14,219 nt of DNA from Methanospirillum hungatei (GTDB lineage: Archaea; Halobacteriota; Methanomicrobia; Methanomicrobiales; Methanospirillaceae): contig QKDV01000091.1 in assembly GCA_003251955.1 (NCBI GenBank), positions 1 to 14,219 on the forward strand, in the 5' to 3' direction. Shown in pieces: positions 5,220 to 14,219 of the stretch. The notes beneath the pieces were generated by a model, which searched no databases, was not told the DNA's origin, and worked only from the letters and a program-made list of their open reading frames with translations. Numbering within the stretch: the stretch's first letter is position 1; the number at the start of each line of letters is the position of its first letter. Made by a program: the position numbers and the translations under genes.

Positions 5220-6923
5220 TTAACGGGCTGGCATGAGGAGAGATCTCTCTCCGGCCGGAACGAACTCGCGGATTGCACCCTTTGCGAACTCCTTGCGTGG
5301 TTCGCTGAAGTCGAAGACCAGGGATGGGTCTGCGAAGGTGATCTTGATCAGTGGTGAGATACAGAAACCGTCGTTCCTAGTGTAGTGTGAGGATGCCACG
5401 ATTGCTGCGTATTCTCCCTGGTGACCTACGTTCATTGCGTAGTTCGGGTAGTTTGGTCCACGGAACTCTCCAATACAGCCTTCGTCTGGCCTGACTGAGA
5501 GTGAGTTTGCGGAACCGCACTGGTCCTGCAGATCGTATCCGAAGAATCCGAGACGTGACCAGCCTTCCTTGTGCATGAGCATGGACAGGTACCATCCGTT
5601 CAGACCAGCGTTGGAGTTTGCAGTTGCGATTGCAGTTGAGAGACCTGATGCTGCTGCCATAACTCCGGCACGCTGTGAACCACCGAAGTGGTCTTCCATC
5701 ATGGTTGGGAACTGCTCGTACTGCTCCATTGCATTGAGGGTGACCTCGGTTGCAATGTCGTTGACGATATCCTGGGTTGGCTTGACCTTCTGTGCTGGGT
5801 CGACTGCCTTGTAGTCGATCTTGTACTTGTCCTTGAGGTAGTCCATACCGTAGTAGGTGAACTCATCGAGGATGTTGTCGGTGTATGCTGCGGTTGCATA
5901 CTGAGTGAATCCTACACCACCGGACATGTAGGATCCGAGCCAGATCTGGTCAAAGAGCATGGTTCCTGCACCGACGACCTCAAGGGATGCCTTGGCTGGG
6001 TCGTTTGGATACTTCCGGTTTGCCTGGATCATATCACCGAAGTGACCGAAGAGGATACCACCGGGCTCGTTTGGACCACGGGCACGACGTGCTGGCAGGT
6101 GGCTACCCATCTGGATAACACCGGCGTGCTTGGCGGCGTATGAAAGGTCAGCGACTGCTGCTTCACCGGCGCACATACGGTATGCAGTAATGAAGGACAT
6201 ACCGATCTGCATTGCAGACCAGCGGCTGGTGGTTCCACCATCACAAGTACGGGATACGATGGTTGGGATGTGGATTGCCTGCCAGAGTGACTTGCCGACT
6301 GCTTCCCTGAGTTGTTCTGCCTGCTTTGCCGGGAAGAGCTTGTCGATATCAAGGACGAACTGCTTCTCGAGCTGGTCTGAAAGTTCGGCGTCACCAGTGA
6401 AGACCTTACAGTAACAGTCGTCGACGACACTGGGGTGGGTCTCGACCATGTGTTCCTGAACCACTGCTGCACCTGGCATTGCGTGGTTGAGGATGTGGAG
6501 GTACTCGTTGATGGTTTCTGGGGTGATTTCCTTGCCGAGACGCTTCTGCAGGGTGTTGTGGGCGAGATCCATTGAGACGATGATAGTCCGGCGGATATCA
6601 TCCCACATCTGCTGCATTGCTGGGTTGTTGACGAAGTGAAGATCGTCACCCTCTACGAATGTTCCGGTTCCGGAAACTTCGTAGGTCATGAGCTGGCGCT
6701 GACCCATTGGCAGACCACCGAGGTGGCAGCGGTTGGGGTCGTACATGGAGATACCACGGCGGAGTTCAACCTTCTTGGAGGCTGCCATGAACTCGCGTTT
6801 TCTTGGGGACTGGTTTACACCATCAAAGTTGTAGAAGCTGGTCTTGGTATCCTGGACGTCTCCCTCAAATTTCTCTTTCAGAGCCTTGAGGAAAAGTTTC
6901 TGTGCTCTCTCAATTTTTGCCAT
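5220..6923 (-). CDS. mcrA: Methyl-coenzyme M reductase I, alpha subunit
   Basis: This 567-residue catalytic subunit of MCR combines methyl-coenzyme M with coenzyme B to give methane and the heterodisulfide. Landmarks, with Methanothermobacter marburgensis numbering in brackets: Q156 (147) in [11 protein letters not shown] is the axial ligand of nickel cofactor F430; H266 (257) is the N-methylhistidine site; R280 (271) in PARRARG is the methylarginine site; Y342 (333) in [11 protein letters not shown] is at the active site; Q417 (400) in FGGSQRAG is the methylglutamine site; G462 (445), D467 (450) and C469 (452) in [12 protein letters not shown] are the thioglycine, didehydroaspartate and methylcysteine sites. 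All are present, so the full set of modifications is possible. About 17 residues longer than the M. marburgensis protein. The ribosome binding site AGGAGG (6933-6938) overlaps the mcrG stop codon. mcrC in the operon identifies isoenzyme I rather than mrt. Confidence 0.98.
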   Translation of the reverse strand: MAKIERAQKLFLKALKEKFEGDVQDTKTSFYNFDGVNQSPRKREFMAASKKVELRRGISMYDPNRCHLGGLPMGQRQLMTYEVSGTGTFVEGDDLHFVNNPAMQQMWDDIRRTIIVSMDLAHNTLQKRLGKEITPETINEYLHILNHAMPGAAVVQEHMVETHPSVVDDCYCKVFTGDAELSDQLEKQFVLDIDKLFPAKQAEQLREAVGKSLWQAIHIPTIVSRTCDGGTTSRWSAMQIGMSFITAYRMCAGEAAVADLSYAAKHAGVIQMGSHLPARRARGPNEPGGILFGHFGDMIQANRKYPNDPAKASLEVVGAGTMLFDQIWLGSYMSGGVGFTQYATAAYTDNILDEFTYYGMDYLKDKYKIDYKAVDPAQKVKPTQDIVNDIATEVTLNAMEQYEQFPTMMEDHFGGSQRAGVMAAASGLSTAIATANSNAGLNGWYLSMLMHKEGWSRLGFFGYDLQDQCGSANSLSVRPDEGCIGEFRGPNYPNYAMNVGHQGEYAAIVASSHYTRNDGFCISPLIKITFADPSLVFDFSEPRKEFAKGAIREFVPAGERSLLMPAR

Positions 6924-6937
6924 ATTGTGATGCCTCC

Positions 6938-7696
6938 TTACTCAACCGGCATGAAGCCGTACTTTGTCCTCTTGGAGTGAATGGTCTGAACGTATTCGAC
7001 GTATTCCGGGTCATCGCGGAATGCAGTTCCGACGAGTGAGTGGAACATTGTGGTGTTTGCCTTGAGCCAGGCTTCGTCCATTGGCTTGCCGACTGGAACT
7101 TTCTTGTCGAGTGGAACACCAATCTGGTCCTTTACGTACTTGACGACTCCTCCGTCGAGGACACACCGCTGCAGCATGTCGAACTGCATTCCATCTTCTG
7201 CGAGACGGAGTGAGTGACCGTGCACGGTTGCTCCACGAATACCGACACGTGCCGGGTCGAAGAGGTTGGTGTTAATCAGGTCGGATGCGATCTTTTCGAG
7301 GTCACGCTCGCGTGATTCGACGATCTGACGGCCGGACAGGGTTCCTGGGTCGATACCACGGTAGCGGTACATCTCAACGTAGGTTCTCTGGTATGGCTGT
7401 GATGGTGCATTGAACATGGAGTCAGCGAACTGGATGTACCTGACACGGTCTCCTGCCTTTGCTCCTTCGGTTGGGCTGACAATCTTGCGGATTGGACAGT
7501 CCGGCTCTCCCTGCTCTGCGAGTGGTGGGTGAGCGGTCGGGTATGCCTGACCTGGTGCACGGTGTCCCATGATGAGGACGATCTCCTCATCCGTGACGTC
7601 ACGGATCTTCTCAAGCTTTACGCCGGGGTTCATCTGCTTGCGCCGGTTCTCGGCTACAATAGACTTACCTGGACCATACTGTGGTGTATATGCCAT
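6938..7696 (-). CDS. mcrG: Methyl-coenzyme M reductase I, gamma subunit
   Basis: This 252-residue gamma subunit of the alpha2-beta2-gamma2 MCR hexamer is close to the usual 249 or so. It has the family N-terminus [24 protein letters not shown], the [23 protein letters not shown] segment (about 40-62), and the [22 protein letters not shown] stretch in the C-terminal half. Gamma contributes to the F430 and coenzyme M/B pocket. The gene starts 4 bases after the mcrC stop, with GGAGAG of its ribosome binding site inside the end of mcrC. It ends where the mcrA ribosome binding site begins, so translation of the three genes is closely linked. Confidence 0.97.
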   Translation of the reverse strand: MAYTPQYGPGKSIVAENRRKQMNPGVKLEKIRDVTDEEIVLIMGHRAPGQAYPTAHPPLAEQGEPDCPIRKIVSPTEGAKAGDRVRYIQFADSMFNAPSQPYQRTYVEMYRYRGIDPGTLSGRQIVESRERDLEKIASDLINTNLFDPARVGIRGATVHGHSLRLAEDGMQFDMLQRCVLDGGVVKYVKDQIGVPLDKKVPVGKPMDEAWLKANTTMFHSLVGTAFRDDPEYVEYVQTIHSKRTKYGFMPVE

Positions 7697-7700
7697 TGTT

Positions 7701-8336
7701 TTATCTCTCCAAATCAGATGATTTCATCAATCTCATTACTGCATGAATGACATCTGCGATCTTCTCGCGTGATGGCGTCTGTCCTCGTGTTATACCACTT
7801 ACAATCTCCATAACCGTCCCTTTGGTCTGGATATGGTGTTCGGGTGGCATTACATACGCCGTTTTTATTCCTTCACGTGCGAAGTCCTCATAATCGATTG
7901 GGACCTGACAGACCACAACGGCCGGAATGTCGCAATCTTTCAGAATTGATCTTACTTTTGCGACCACGTGTGATCTGACATTTCCATGGTGCAGTACCGC
8001 CACTTTGTGACGGTTTATCTGGGAAATCTCCTTCTCGTTCAGACCAAAATATGCACCCAGTACATGACCGGCACTCTTAGGAGCATCAGGGGGAATGCCG
8101 CTTCCGGCATTGAGGATCATCGTACTGATGCTATATTCAACCCCTTGTGCCCTGAGAGCTGATGTTATGTCACATACTGGTTTTGTGACGTGTCTTCTAC
8201 CGGGAGACATCCCGACAATAATCACATCGGGATACCGGCACTCTGATATTGTTCCCCTCTGGGCAAGAGCTCCTCCTTTGCCCATGCCGGCGCTCTCCCG
8301 GCAGTCTACTATCTGAGTGACACGTCCTATTGGCAT
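7701..8336 (-). CDS. mcrC: Methyl-coenzyme M reductase I operon protein C
   Basis: This 211-residue protein matches McrC, a component of the ATP-dependent complex that reduces and activates nickel in MCR. It is not part of the catalytic hexamer. Visible features are the N-terminal GRVTQIVDCRESAGMGKGGALAQRGTISE, the DVIIVGMSPGRRHVTKPVCDIT segment (about 37-58), and CDIPAVVVCQVPIDYEDFAREGIKTAYVMPPE near residues 134-165. Length is slightly above the roughly 200 residues usual for the family. Its ATG overlaps the mcrD stop by one base (TAATG), indicating translational coupling. Recent structural work describes nitrogenase-type Fe-S-C clusters in the activation complex. This makes the NifX-family genes elsewhere in this window worth noting, though a direct link is unproven. 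Confidence 0.95.
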   Translation of the reverse strand: MPIGRVTQIVDCRESAGMGKGGALAQRGTISECRYPDVIIVGMSPGRRHVTKPVCDITSALRAQGVEYSISTMILNAGSGIPPDAPKSAGHVLGAYFGLNEKEISQINRHKVAVLHHGNVRSHVVAKVRSILKDCDIPAVVVCQVPIDYEDFAREGIKTAYVMPPEHHIQTKGTVMEIVSGITRGQTPSREKIADVIHAVMRLMKSSDLER

Positions 8337-8806
8337 TATTTGGTTCCCTGAATAAGGGTGGGTCCGGTCTTATTCTTTGGGTCTACGATCCCGATCATCA
8401 TCTCATCTGCCCCGGGACCGTATTTTGCATAATCGGTCTGAGTCGGCGTGGATCTCATAAACTTTCCTTCTTTGAGTCCGAAAGTAAAGTTCGTGAAGAC
8501 CTCCCTGCACGCTTCGTCGATCCGGGGGACGATATCCCGGGTCTCAAGTTCGAGAAGGATGGTTCCAACCTGCACCCGCAGGTCCACATCGGTTCCACCC
8601 ACCACAATCCGGACACGTCCTGAGTGGGGGTTTGGAAGACCCCTTGCGGGGCCATAGGGGACGAGCTGAGGAATACTGGGTCCGTTTATGACGATCCGGC
8701 GGATACCCTCTATTGCCACCAGCTTGTTAAGGATCTTCTCCACTGTTTCAGGTTTTAAAAGGCGTTCGGTGACAATCCGACACTGCGGGAATTCAGCCTC
8801 TGTCAT
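8336..8806 (-). CDS. mcrD: Methyl-coenzyme M reductase operon protein D
   Basis: This 156-residue protein has the McrD pattern: FPQCRIVTERLLKPETVEKILNKL at the N-terminus, then INGPSIPQLVPYGPARGLPNPHSGR (about 39-63), and FTNFTFGLKEGKFMRSTPTQTDYAKYG in the last third. McrD is not in the mature enzyme. It is reported to bind apo-MCR and is thought to help assembly or F430 insertion, though it is dispensable in some methanogens. The gene begins 20 bases after the mcrB stop, with a weak AGGA upstream, so initiation may be poorer than for mcrB, mcrG and mcrA. That would fit a minor assembly factor needed in lower amounts. It overlaps mcrC by one base. Confidence 0.95.
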   Translation of the reverse strand: MTEAEFPQCRIVTERLLKPETVEKILNKLVAIEGIRRIVINGPSIPQLVPYGPARGLPNPHSGRVRIVVGGTDVDLRVQVGTILLELETRDIVPRIDEACREVFTNFTFGLKEGKFMRSTPTQTDYAKYGPGADEMMIGIVDPKNKTGPTLIQGTK

Positions 8807-8826
8807 TATGCAATCCTGTATTACGT

Positions 8827-10137
8827 TTACACTCCGTTAGCAATGTGCTGGATTGGAGTGTTGAACTCTGGAATCTTACCAAAGGTCTCTCCGTAGATCT
8901 TGGAGGTAGCCTCTGGTGAGAACATCTGGGTTCCTGCATCAAGTGCACAGGCTGCCACGATACATGGCATACCAACACCGGCTGCGTGCCTGGTAACGAC
9001 GTGGTTTCCGTTGAAGGTTCCCGGGCCACCGCCACCATAGATTGAGTGGCTGAAGAACGAGAATCCAACTGCTACTCCCATTGTTCGGCCGTAGTCACAA
9101 CCTGGCAGACCGGTCTCGTGTTCGAGAAGGTCGTTGAAGTACAGGAGAGTTGATGATACTGCCTGTGCGAACCGTCCTGCACCACAGTTTACCATGGTTG
9201 CTGCGAGGGTTCCAGCTGCAGTATATGCGTTCCAGAGTCTTGGGTCCTTGGTCTCATAGAATGTGTATCCAGAGGATCCCTTCTTTCCTGGGGTGATTAC
9301 CTTGTCTTCGAGTGCCTTCTCAACAAGGGACTGGACGACAGTACCGACGGTACCTGATGCGCCGTTCTTCTTGACAAGGTCGTATACAAGGTTGTTTGCA
9401 TTCAGGCCCTGGTATGCGAGGAGAAGAAGCTGTGCACGCTCGAATGGGCCGATTGCTGCTCCCATCTCAAACTCTCCTGCATGCTCGAAGACTGCTGAGA
9501 GTGCTGCTCCCTGCATTGCATTCTTGCCGGTCATCATCACAGCGTGGTTTGCTGGGATATTACGGAGTGCATATCCGAGACCTTCGTTGTTCTGGGGAAT
9601 GGAAAGGATAGATGCACAGTTACTGCCGACCATATCCATGGTCTGTGGGTAGGTTCCCCAGTAGGCTGCCTTTACCATTGAACCATCGAACATGTCTACA
9701 TTAAACTGGTCGATGGTTGCATAGGTTGCTGCTGCTGCAACTGATGTAATTGCTGCATCGTAGGTTGCTGCGGCCTGAATCCGGGCGCTTGGAACAGTGA
9801 CGAGCAGAAGTTTGCCACCATTGAATTCCTTAATCTCGGTGTCATCGCCTTCTTCAACCTGAATCATCTTGAAGATCTTTTCCTTGATTGCACCGGCGTT
9901 GCCGACGATGTCAAGGTTCATCTGACGTCCGTTGATGGTGTTACCCTTTCCGATCTTTCCGGTTTTAAGGGCATCTTGAGCACCGCTAAGGTTGACTGCA
10001 ACCGTTCTCTTGGTCAGGTCAACAAGCTTTTTGATACCCGGGTTTACGAGCGGGCTGATCTTTTCGAGGGCTACACCGCTTTTCAGCAGTTTGCCCTGAT
10101 CGTCATAGAGATCAATTGTGTCGGAAAATTTTGCCAT
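8827..10137 (-). CDS. mcrB: Methyl-coenzyme M reductase I, beta subunit
   Basis: This 436-residue beta subunit, first gene of the operon, contributes to the two active sites of the MCR hexamer. The catalytic tyrosine is Y367 in SHSIYGGGGPGTFNGNHVVTRH, the same number as in M. marburgensis. Other family segments are AKFSDTIDLYDDQGKLLKSGV at the N-terminus, YWGTYPQTMDMVGSNCASILSIPQNNEGLGYALRNIPANH (159-198) and CALDAGTQMFSPEATSKIYGETF near the C-terminus. GGAGG (10144-10148) lies 6 bases before the ATG and is a strong ribosome binding site, as expected for one of the most abundant proteins in the cell. A control region of more than 500 bases lies upstream. Confidence 0.98.
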   Translation of the reverse strand: MAKFSDTIDLYDDQGKLLKSGVALEKISPLVNPGIKKLVDLTKRTVAVNLSGAQDALKTGKIGKGNTINGRQMNLDIVGNAGAIKEKIFKMIQVEEGDDTEIKEFNGGKLLLVTVPSARIQAAATYDAAITSVAAAATYATIDQFNVDMFDGSMVKAAYWGTYPQTMDMVGSNCASILSIPQNNEGLGYALRNIPANHAVMMTGKNAMQGAALSAVFEHAGEFEMGAAIGPFERAQLLLLAYQGLNANNLVYDLVKKNGASGTVGTVVQSLVEKALEDKVITPGKKGSSGYTFYETKDPRLWNAYTAAGTLAATMVNCGAGRFAQAVSSTLLYFNDLLEHETGLPGCDYGRTMGVAVGFSFFSHSIYGGGGPGTFNGNHVVTRHAAGVGMPCIVAACALDAGTQMFSPEATSKIYGETFGKIPEFNTPIQHIANGV

Positions 10138-10165
10138 ATGGTTCCTCCGATGTTCCTTTCAAACC

Positions 10166-10245
10166 TGTACGATTTGTTCACTGAATACTGGGCAAGGCGA
10201 CATCACTGTGTGGCTGAAATCACTCGTACATGTCCCCAAAGGGAC
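10166..10245 (-). other. Possible structured 5' leader of the mcr message
   Basis: In the expected mcr leader, TGTACGA (10166-10172) is complementary to TCGTACA (10224-10230), and GATTT (10171-10175) can pair with AAATC (10217-10221). A separate hairpin, GTCCC-CAAA-GGGAC, spans 10232-10245. These would lie 5' of the ribosome binding site if transcription begins near the boxes at 10300-10356. The structure is a pencil-and-paper prediction. Confidence 0.3.
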
Positions 10246-10300
10246 TGAAAATAAGTGGAAATCTGTTAATAAAAGGTTTGTGTTTTGATTCTCAAATAAA

Positions 10301-10356
10301 CTTTTTATGCAAATGCAAATTTTTGCGATTTATTTGCGACATATTTAAATATATAT
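10301..10356 (-). promoter_or_regulatory. mcr promoter region with TTTGC/GCAAA box array and TATA-like elements
   Basis: Four copies of one pentamer lie within 29 bases: GCAAA at 10309-10313 and 10315-10319, and TTTGC at 10322-10326 and 10333-10337. The middle pair forms a palindrome with a two-base centre, and the outer TTTGCGA copies are 11 bases apart, one helical turn. TATA-like sequence flanks the array on both sides: CATAAAAAG on the minus strand near 10301-10309, and the ATATTTAAATAT palindrome at 10341-10352. Either could drive mcrB with a leader of roughly 140 to 185 bases. Promoter identity is inferred. Confidence 0.5.
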
Positions 10357-10586
10357 TGTGGTGTGTGGATGATCGATGCTATGTAAAAAAATGGCGATTG
10401 AATTTGGTGTTACGCCATTGCATTTTTGTTAGATTAATTTGAGCGCTGATTTAGAATTTGTTTGTGGGTATTGCTATTGTTATGTATCTCATTATGTGGT
10501 TTATCATTGAGATCAATGGTAGATTGGATGAGTATTCTTATTAGAATATGGTCAATAGATACTGATTGTTAGAGTATGATCATGCC

Positions 10587-10594
10587 TTATAAAA
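10587..10594 (+). promoter_or_regulatory. Candidate TATA box for the epimerase gene
   Basis: TTATAAAA in CCTTATAAAAACTCG is a good archaeal TATA match. It lies about 70 bases before the ATG at 10662 and would give a leader of roughly 45 bases. There is no purine-rich ribosome binding site just before the ATG. Confidence 0.5.
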
Positions 10595-10661
10595 ACTCGA
10601 ATAATCATTGGATGAAGGGACAAGGCAATAAGCCATATTGCATTGAATTTTTTGATCGATT

Positions 10662-11594
10662 ATGAAAAGAAGATATTTAGTGACCGGTGGAGCCGGGTTT
10701 ATTGGCTCCCATCTCTCTCGTGCATTACTTGCCCGAGGAGATCACGTAATAATCCTGGACTCTTTGGATTCTGGAAATATGAAAAATATTCAAGATATTG
10801 TGCAGAATCAGAATTTGGAATTTTTTAAAGATTCTATTCTTAATGAAACTATACTAAAATCAATCTGCTCTAGGGTTGATGGTATTTTTCATCTTGCAGC
10901 ATTAGTATCTGTTCAGCGATCAATCGATGATCCCCGGTTAAATCATCAGGTTAATATTGATGGCGTATTCACAGTACTGGAAGCAGCAAGGGAAAAAAAT
11001 GTCAGAAAAATCGTCCTGGCATCATCTGCTGCTCTCTATGGTAACTCATATCTTCCACCGCATAAAGAAGAATTTCCTATAGTACCTCTTTCTCCTTATG
11101 CGGTTGGAAAAAGCCTATCTGAGTTATACTCTTCAGTTTACACATCTCTCTATGGAATTAATTCAATCTGTCTTCGATTTTTTAATGTTTATGGGCCAAA
11201 TCAGGATCCATCCTCTCCCTACTCTGGTGTAATCTCAAAATTTCTGGATGCAGTCCATAATAATAAGGATATTGTGATTTTTGGTGATGGTGAACAGACT
11301 CGAGATTTTGTCTATGTACTTGATGTTGTGCAGGCACTGCTCCTTTCTATGGATACAGAGGCAAATGGAGTTTTTAATATAGGAACTGGTATCTCGTCAT
11401 CAATTAATCAACTGGCATCAAATATTGTGGCCCTTAGCGAGAGGGATATAGAGATAATTCATCATGAGGCCCGTGATGGAGAAGTACGGCACTCCTGTGC
11501 AGATATATCAAAAGTTCAAAAAGAATTGGGATATCATCCCGATTATTTACTTAATCAGGGATTACAAGAGACATATCATTGGTGGATGACTTAG
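10662..11594 (+). CDS. NAD-dependent nucleotide-sugar epimerase (UDP-hexose 4-epimerase type)
   Basis: This 310-residue extended short-chain dehydrogenase carries the NAD-binding GGAGFIGS motif (residues 9-16). The aspartate of ILDSLDSGN (31-39) binds the cofactor ribose. The catalytic set is SSAALYG (121-127) with Y146xxxK150. The [23 protein letters not shown] stretch (about 178-200) resembles GalE, WbpP and related UDP-sugar 4-epimerases. UDP-glucose, UDP-N-acetylglucosamine or a uronic acid form are all possible substrates; sequence alone does not decide. It is cytoplasmic and supplies sugars for surface polymers. The coding sequence is clearly lower in GC than mcr. It is convergent with gmd, the two overlap by 4 bases, and their stop codons share a hairpin. 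Confidence 0.85.
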   Translation: MKRRYLVTGGAGFIGSHLSRALLARGDHVIILDSLDSGNMKNIQDIVQNQNLEFFKDSILNETILKSICSRVDGIFHLAALVSVQRSIDDPRLNHQVNIDGVFTVLEAAREKNVRKIVLASSAALYGNSYLPPHKEEFPIVPLSPYAVGKSLSELYSSVYTSLYGINSICLRFFNVYGPNQDPSSPYSGVISKFLDAVHNNKDIVIFGDGEQTRDFVYVLDVVQALLLSMDTEANGVFNIGTGISSSINQLASNIVALSERDIEIIHHEARDGEVRHSCADISKVQKELGYHPDYLLNQGLQETYHWWMT

Positions 11595-11608
11595 TCTTTC
11601 ATCCACCA
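11580..11608. terminator. Hairpin across the convergent stop codons of the epimerase and gmd
   Basis: TGGTGGATGA (11580-11589) and TCATCCACCA (11599-11608) form a perfect 10-bp stem with a 9-base loop holding both stop codons (TAA on minus at 11591-11593, TAG on plus at 11592-11594). The same arm encodes Trp-Trp-Met at the end of both proteins. It is probably a bidirectional terminator or RNA 3'-end stabiliser. There is no T-run after it on either strand. Confidence 0.6.
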
Positions 11609-12640
11609 GCGGCTTGGGAATTGTTTAGCTAGAATATCATATCCTTCTCCGACTGGTTTAAGGCCTGCAGCTTTGAGGTCTGCATCGACCATAATTTTTA
11701 CCAGATCAAGGAACTTAATTCTGGCTTTCCAATCTAATTTCTTTTCTGCACGGGAAGGATCTGCCAGGAGTGCTTCGACTTCTGTGGGCCTGAAATATTT
11801 GGGGTCAATTTTTACATGTTTTTCAACATCAAGCCCGGCATATGAGAATGCTGCATTAACAAATTCCTGCACTGTATGGGTCTCTCCGGTTCCGATAACA
11901 TAGTCATCAGGTTTATCCTGCTGTAGAATCCGCCACATGCATTCTACATATTCAGGGGTAAATCCCCAGTCACGTTTTGCGTCCAGGTTACCCAGGTATA
12001 GGAATTTCTCCTTGCCTGCAAGAATTGCTGCTATGCCCCTTGTTATTTTTCTTGTAACAAATATCTCTCCCCGACGTGGAGACTCATGATTAAACAGAAT
12101 TCCATTGCAGGCAAACATATTGTATCCGTCACGATAATTTCGGGTCATCCAGTAAGCATATAACTTGGCACATGCGTACGGGCTGCGTGGCCAGAAACAT
12201 GACTCTTCATTCTGTGGTGGATCGGTGTGGCCAAACATTTCACTTGAAGATGCCTGGTAAAATTTCACCTCCGGATTACTTCTCCTGATAGCTTCAAGAA
12301 TACGGGTTGTTCCAAGAGCCGTAACATTACCAGTATATTCGGGGGTATCAAAACTCACTCGGACATGGCTTTGGGCTCCGAGATGATAGATCTCATCAGG
12401 TTTAATATTGTATAGAACATTTGAGATCATCTCCGAATCGGAGAGATCCCCATAATGGAAAAAGATTTTTGCATTTGGGTCATGAGCATCGACATAGATA
12501 TGATCGATACGTTGTGTATTGAAGGTCGAGGCACGTCGGACTAGCCCATGAACTTCATAATCCTTGGAAAGGAGAAGTTCTGCCAGATAAGAGCCGTCCT
12601 GGCCGGTAATTCCGGTGATGAATGCGGTTTTATGGGACAT
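11591..12640 (-). CDS. gmd: GDP-mannose 4,6-dehydratase
   Basis: This enzyme of about 349 residues converts GDP-D-mannose to GDP-4-keto-6-deoxy-D-mannose, the entry to GDP-fucose, GDP-rhamnose and related sugars. Numbering is from ATG 12640-12638. The cofactor motif is [16 protein letters not shown] (9-24), with the Gmd-typical [15 protein letters not shown] that selects NADP. Catalytic residues lie in SSSEMFG (131-137) and Y155xxxK159. [21 protein letters not shown] and [10 protein letters not shown] are diagnostic for Gmd. A GTG two codons upstream (12646) is an alternative start; neither has a clear ribosome binding site, and the gene follows fcl by 42 bases. The last residues, RWWMKD, are encoded in the shared convergent hairpin. 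The fcl neighbour points to GDP-L-fucose or a close relative as the product. Confidence 0.95.
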   Translation of the reverse strand: MSHKTAFITGITGQDGSYLAELLLSKDYEVHGLVRRASTFNTQRIDHIYVDAHDPNAKIFFHYGDLSDSEMISNVLYNIKPDEIYHLGAQSHVRVSFDTPEYTGNVTALGTTRILEAIRRSNPEVKFYQASSSEMFGHTDPPQNEESCFWPRSPYACAKLYAYWMTRNYRDGYNMFACNGILFNHESPRRGEIFVTRKITRGIAAILAGKEKFLYLGNLDAKRDWGFTPEYVECMWRILQQDKPDDYVIGTGETHTVQEFVNAAFSYAGLDVEKHVKIDPKYFRPTEVEALLADPSRAEKKLDWKARIKFLDLVKIMVDADLKAAGLKPVGEGYDILAKQFPSRWWMKD

Positions 12641-12682
12641 TATCACTAATTAGTTTCAGTTATTACTAGAAAAGGGATCGGG

Positions 12683-13630
<948 letters not shown>

Positions 13631-13680
13631 TCACACATGAAAGACATATGTTTTTAGTACAGTAATTTTTGATATGCCAA

Positions 13681-14219
13681 TTATTTCAGTATTGTATGAT
13701 ATGCCTCAATTGTTGCTTCTGCACATTGCTCCCAAGTGAACTTTTTTGAACGAGCAAGGTTGTAATTGATCTGATCTTCCCTTATTGACTCATCACCTAA
13801 TATGGTTAGTATCTTCGTTGCTAGATCTCTATAATCTTCTGGCTCCACCATTACTCCTTCAGATCCTACAATTTCAGGGAGTGATGATCTGTTTGATACG
13901 ATTACTGGGGTTCCACACTTCATAGCCTCCAGTGGAGGAAGACCGAATCCTTCGTAATTTGAGGGGAACACAAACACACTCGCGGCACTATAAAGGACAG
14001 GTAGGTCTTCATAGGGAATGAAATGAAGGAAATGGATTGTTTCATTTAAATGTAAGGAATCTATCAAACGAAAAATATCCTGATATTTCCAGGATTTTTT
14101 TCCTGCAATGACTAGTTCAACATCTGATATTTTTTGCTTAACTATCTTAAATGCTTTAATTATTGAAGCAATATTCTTTTTTGGCTCTATTGCTCCGACA
14201 AAAAGAATAAAAGGTTTCT
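13681..14219 (-). CDS. GT4-family glycosyltransferase (partial, N-terminus beyond window)
   Basis: The minus strand is open from the window edge to a TAA at 13681-13683, giving the last 178 residues. The TTG-initiated shorter frame beginning at 14067 is only an internal part. This is the C-terminal nucleotide-sugar-binding half of a GT-B fold. FVGAIEPKKNI (6-16 of the visible part) is the usual linker into this domain, and FPSNYEGFGLPPLEAMKCGTPVI (84-106) holds the retaining-enzyme EX7E motif (E89, E97). SSLPEIVG and the VEPED segment then follow. It transfers an activated sugar, possibly GDP-mannose or the GDP-deoxysugar made by gmd and fcl, to a surface glycan. The acceptor cannot be told. 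It is first of the visible minus-strand sugar genes. Confidence 0.85.
   Translation of the reverse strand, partial: KPFILFVGAIEPKKNIASIIKAFKIVKQKISDVELVIAGKKSWKYQDIFRLIDSLHLNETIHFLHFIPYEDLPVLYSAASVFVFPSNYEGFGLPPLEAMKCGTPVIVSNRSSLPEIVGSEGVMVEPEDYRDLATKILTILGDESIREDQINYNLARSKKFTWEQCAEATIEAYHTILK

Larger units (their letters stand above)
10138..10661. promoter_or_regulatory. Divergent control region between mcrB and the epimerase gene
   Basis: No convincing gene lies in these 524 AT-rich bases; the two short reading frames (9976-10248, 10230-10442) have no recognisable product. The part near mcrB (10138-10250) could fold as an mcr leader. The middle (10300-10356) holds repeated GCAAA/TTTGC boxes and TATA-like sequence. 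Further on there are short inverted repeats: AATGGCG/CGCCATT (10390-10396 with 10413-10419), CATTGA-GA-TCAATG (10505-10518) and TATTCT-TATT-AGAATA (10533-10548). The right end carries the epimerase TATA-like box. The length suggests multiple regulators or long untranslated leaders. Confidence 0.6.

Noticed and set aside
5688..6143. Open frame of 151 codons on the plus strand inside mcrA
   Set aside because: Antisense to strongly conserved mcrA. The predicted product is Val/Leu/Gly-rich and matches no family I know; it is a by-product of mcr codon bias.
6029..6649. Open frame of 206 codons on the minus strand in another frame of mcrA
   Set aside because: Ser/Thr/Gln-rich translation of out-of-frame mcrA codons, with no domain and complete overlap with a certain gene.
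9263..9652. Plus-strand frame of 129 codons
   Set aside because: Antisense to mcrB, which has family features along this whole stretch.
10138..10661. Possible tRNA, other structured RNA gene or CRISPR repeats in the long gap
   Set aside because: No cloverleaf, no long GC-rich stems and no regularly spaced repeats of 20 bases or more. The short boxes at 10307-10339 are too short and close for CRISPR.

Overview
The window comes from a methanogenic archaeon. It carries a complete mcrBDCGA operon for methyl-coenzyme M reductase (MCR), followed by a probable glutamine C-methyltransferase that matures MCR. The subunit sequences, the AGGAGGTGATC-type ribosome binding sites, the archaeal TATA-like boxes and the moderate GC content suggest Methanomicrobiales, perhaps Methanospirillum. 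The genus is a guess from sequence feel, not a search result.

Layout. (1) 1-642, minus strand: the N-terminal 214 codons of a ModD-type phosphoribosyltransferase, running off the left edge. (2) 762-3561, plus strand: a five-gene metal-cofactor-like cluster in two apparent transcription units. The first holds a NifX/NifB-family protein and two tandem MinD/Mrp-type ATPases with inserted double ferredoxin domains. The second holds a small DUF5320-like protein and another NifX-family protein with a Cys/His tail. The set resembles the anaerobe-specific 'orange protein' (orp) gene sets of sulfate reducers. An 18-base CATATG-centred palindrome-like motif lies upstream of both units. (3) 3562-3824: a convergent intergenic stretch with small hairpins. 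(4) 3825-10137, minus strand: mcrB-mcrD-mcrC-mcrG-mcrA with tight or overlapping junctions, a T-rich tract after mcrA, then the B12/radical-SAM gene mgmA with its own strong ribosome binding site. (5) 10138-10661: a 524-base divergent control region with repeated TTTGC/GCAAA boxes and a foldable mcr leader. (6) 10662-14219: surface-sugar genes. These are a UDP-sugar 4-epimerase (plus) convergent with gmd, fcl and a partial glycosyltransferase (minus).

How the genes work together. McrA, McrB and McrG form the MCR hexamer that releases methane. McrC belongs to the ATP-dependent activation machinery, McrD binds apo-MCR, and MgmA is predicted to methylate a conserved glutamine in McrA. In the sugar block, Gmd and Fcl would convert GDP-mannose to a GDP-6-deoxyhexose such as GDP-L-fucose, and the glycosyltransferase would use nucleotide sugars for surface glycans or glycoproteins. 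The least understood part is the NifX/ATPase/DUF5320 cluster. It is a plausible metal-sulfur cluster assembly or carrier system whose cargo is unknown.
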